NCBI GenBank assembly: GCA_030640155.1
Contig: DAOWJX010000356.1
Location: forward strand, 1-6,333
DNA from: Candidatus Aegiribacteria sp.
GTDB lineage: Bacteria; Fermentibacterota; Fermentibacteria; Fermentibacterales; JCC-6
Direction: 5' to 3'
DNA length: 6,333 bases
The translations under genes were made by a program, and so were the position numbers. Below, one piece after another: positions 5,947 to 6,333 of this stretch. A model generated the notes under the pieces. The model did not search any database. It had not been told where the DNA came from and saw only the letters and a list, made by a program, of their open reading frames with translations. Positions within the stretch are counted from its first letter, which is position 1; every line of letters begins with the position of its first letter.

Positions 5947-6333
5947 CTACTTCGACATTATGTGCTTTTCCGGGGAAATCGATTCCTTGTATTTTTCCCT
6001 GAATTCCTCAACAGTCATTGACTGTGACCAGTACAGTTCGAACAATTCCTTTAATGCTATAATTATGCTGGAACGTTGAATAATCACGGCAGTAAAGTTT
6101 TCCGGTGATGCTAAGTATTCCTCATGAGTGAACATCAGGACCCTGCTGTCAAAAATCATCAATTTCATCGGTAACGATTCTGCGATTCGCACTTCTTCTC
6201 CAGCCTCCCGGTACATTTCAATCACTGACATTGGAATCAGATCCTTGGCTTCTGATATCTGGTAGATTGATCTGTACCTTGTTCCTCTTTTCAAACCGTA
6301 CAGCTCTTCAATATTTCTATCCGTCATTGCATA
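5947..6333 (-). CDS. TrmB-like transcriptional regulator, C-terminal sensor part (5' end outside window)
   Basis: The minus-strand frame is open to the right edge (two codons precede the ATG at 6327), so the gene probably begins outside the window. The visible 126-128 residues match the phospholipase-D-like sensor half of TrmB-type and some LuxR-linked regulators. LKRGTRYRSIYQ (12-23) fits the 'ELLERGVRVRVIYD' strand; the stretch from AGEEVRIAESLPMK (42-55) to LMIFDSRVLMFTHEEY (56-71) fits the second half; AVIIQRSSIIIALKELFELY (80-99) fits the closing strand and helix. The chain ends after a short charged tail and has no C-terminal LuxR helix-turn-helix, so any DNA-binding domain must be N-terminal, as in TrmB proteins. 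TrmB regulators often respond to sugars. The next gene on the strand is the exported BNR_4-type protein, 69 bp away, a possible target. Family assignment is by remembered pattern, without a search. Confidence 0.62.
   Translation of the reverse strand, partial: YAMTDRNIEELYGLKRGTRYRSIYQISEAKDLIPMSVIEMYREAGEEVRIAESLPMKLMIFDSRVLMFTHEEYLASPENFTAVIIQRSSIIIALKELFELYWSQSMTVEEFREKYKESISPEKHIMSK

Overview
The window reads like a bacterial chromosome fragment from an FCB-type or related candidate phylum (Fermentibacterota, Cloacimonadota, WOR-3 or similar). This is inferred from two neighbouring exported beta-propeller proteins that both end in a FlgD-like / type IX-style C-terminal sorting domain, combined with moderate G+C, Shine-Dalgarno starts and sigma70-like promoters. 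No rRNA, tRNA, CRISPR array, transposase or phage gene is visible, and the organism cannot be named from this sequence alone.

Left part (1-2732). On the minus strand the first 40 codons of a TetR-family repressor run off the left edge. Its upstream region holds a good sigma70-like promoter (TGGACA, 16 bp, TATAGT) and, directly after the -10 box, a perfect 18-bp palindrome that looks like the repressor's own operator. Upstream of this on the same strand is a complete tRNA nucleotidyltransferase (CCA-adding enzyme / poly(A) polymerase family with an HD domain). Divergent from it is a plus-strand membrane protein with two nucleoside-recognition 'Gate' halves, best started at a GTG at 1752. The 94-bp divergent gap carries a TATAAT box for the tRNA enzyme.

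Middle (2733-2837). An AT-rich convergent gap without a convincing terminator carries a GGTGCCTGACCCC motif, possibly a trace of a repeat element.

Right part (2838-6333), all minus strand, in transcription order: the C-terminal part of a TrmB-like regulator (cut by the right edge), an exported BNR_4-type propeller with two Asp-boxes and a sorting domain, then an exported six-bladed Kelch propeller with a sorting domain. The last two are 97 bp apart with no visible terminator between them, so they may be co-expressed and act together outside the cell, although each also has a candidate promoter of its own. If the BNR_4 protein is a carbohydrate-active enzyme, the TrmB-like protein would be a natural candidate regulator, but nothing here proves this.

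The least ordinary part is the propeller pair. The Kelch protein has a very regular 51-52-residue repeat with cysteine in every blade, and the BNR_4 protein has a histidine-rich DCHAH motif where BNR_4 proteins usually have DDHN. No clearly new defence or mobile system was found. No gene-free stretch exceeds 300 bases.
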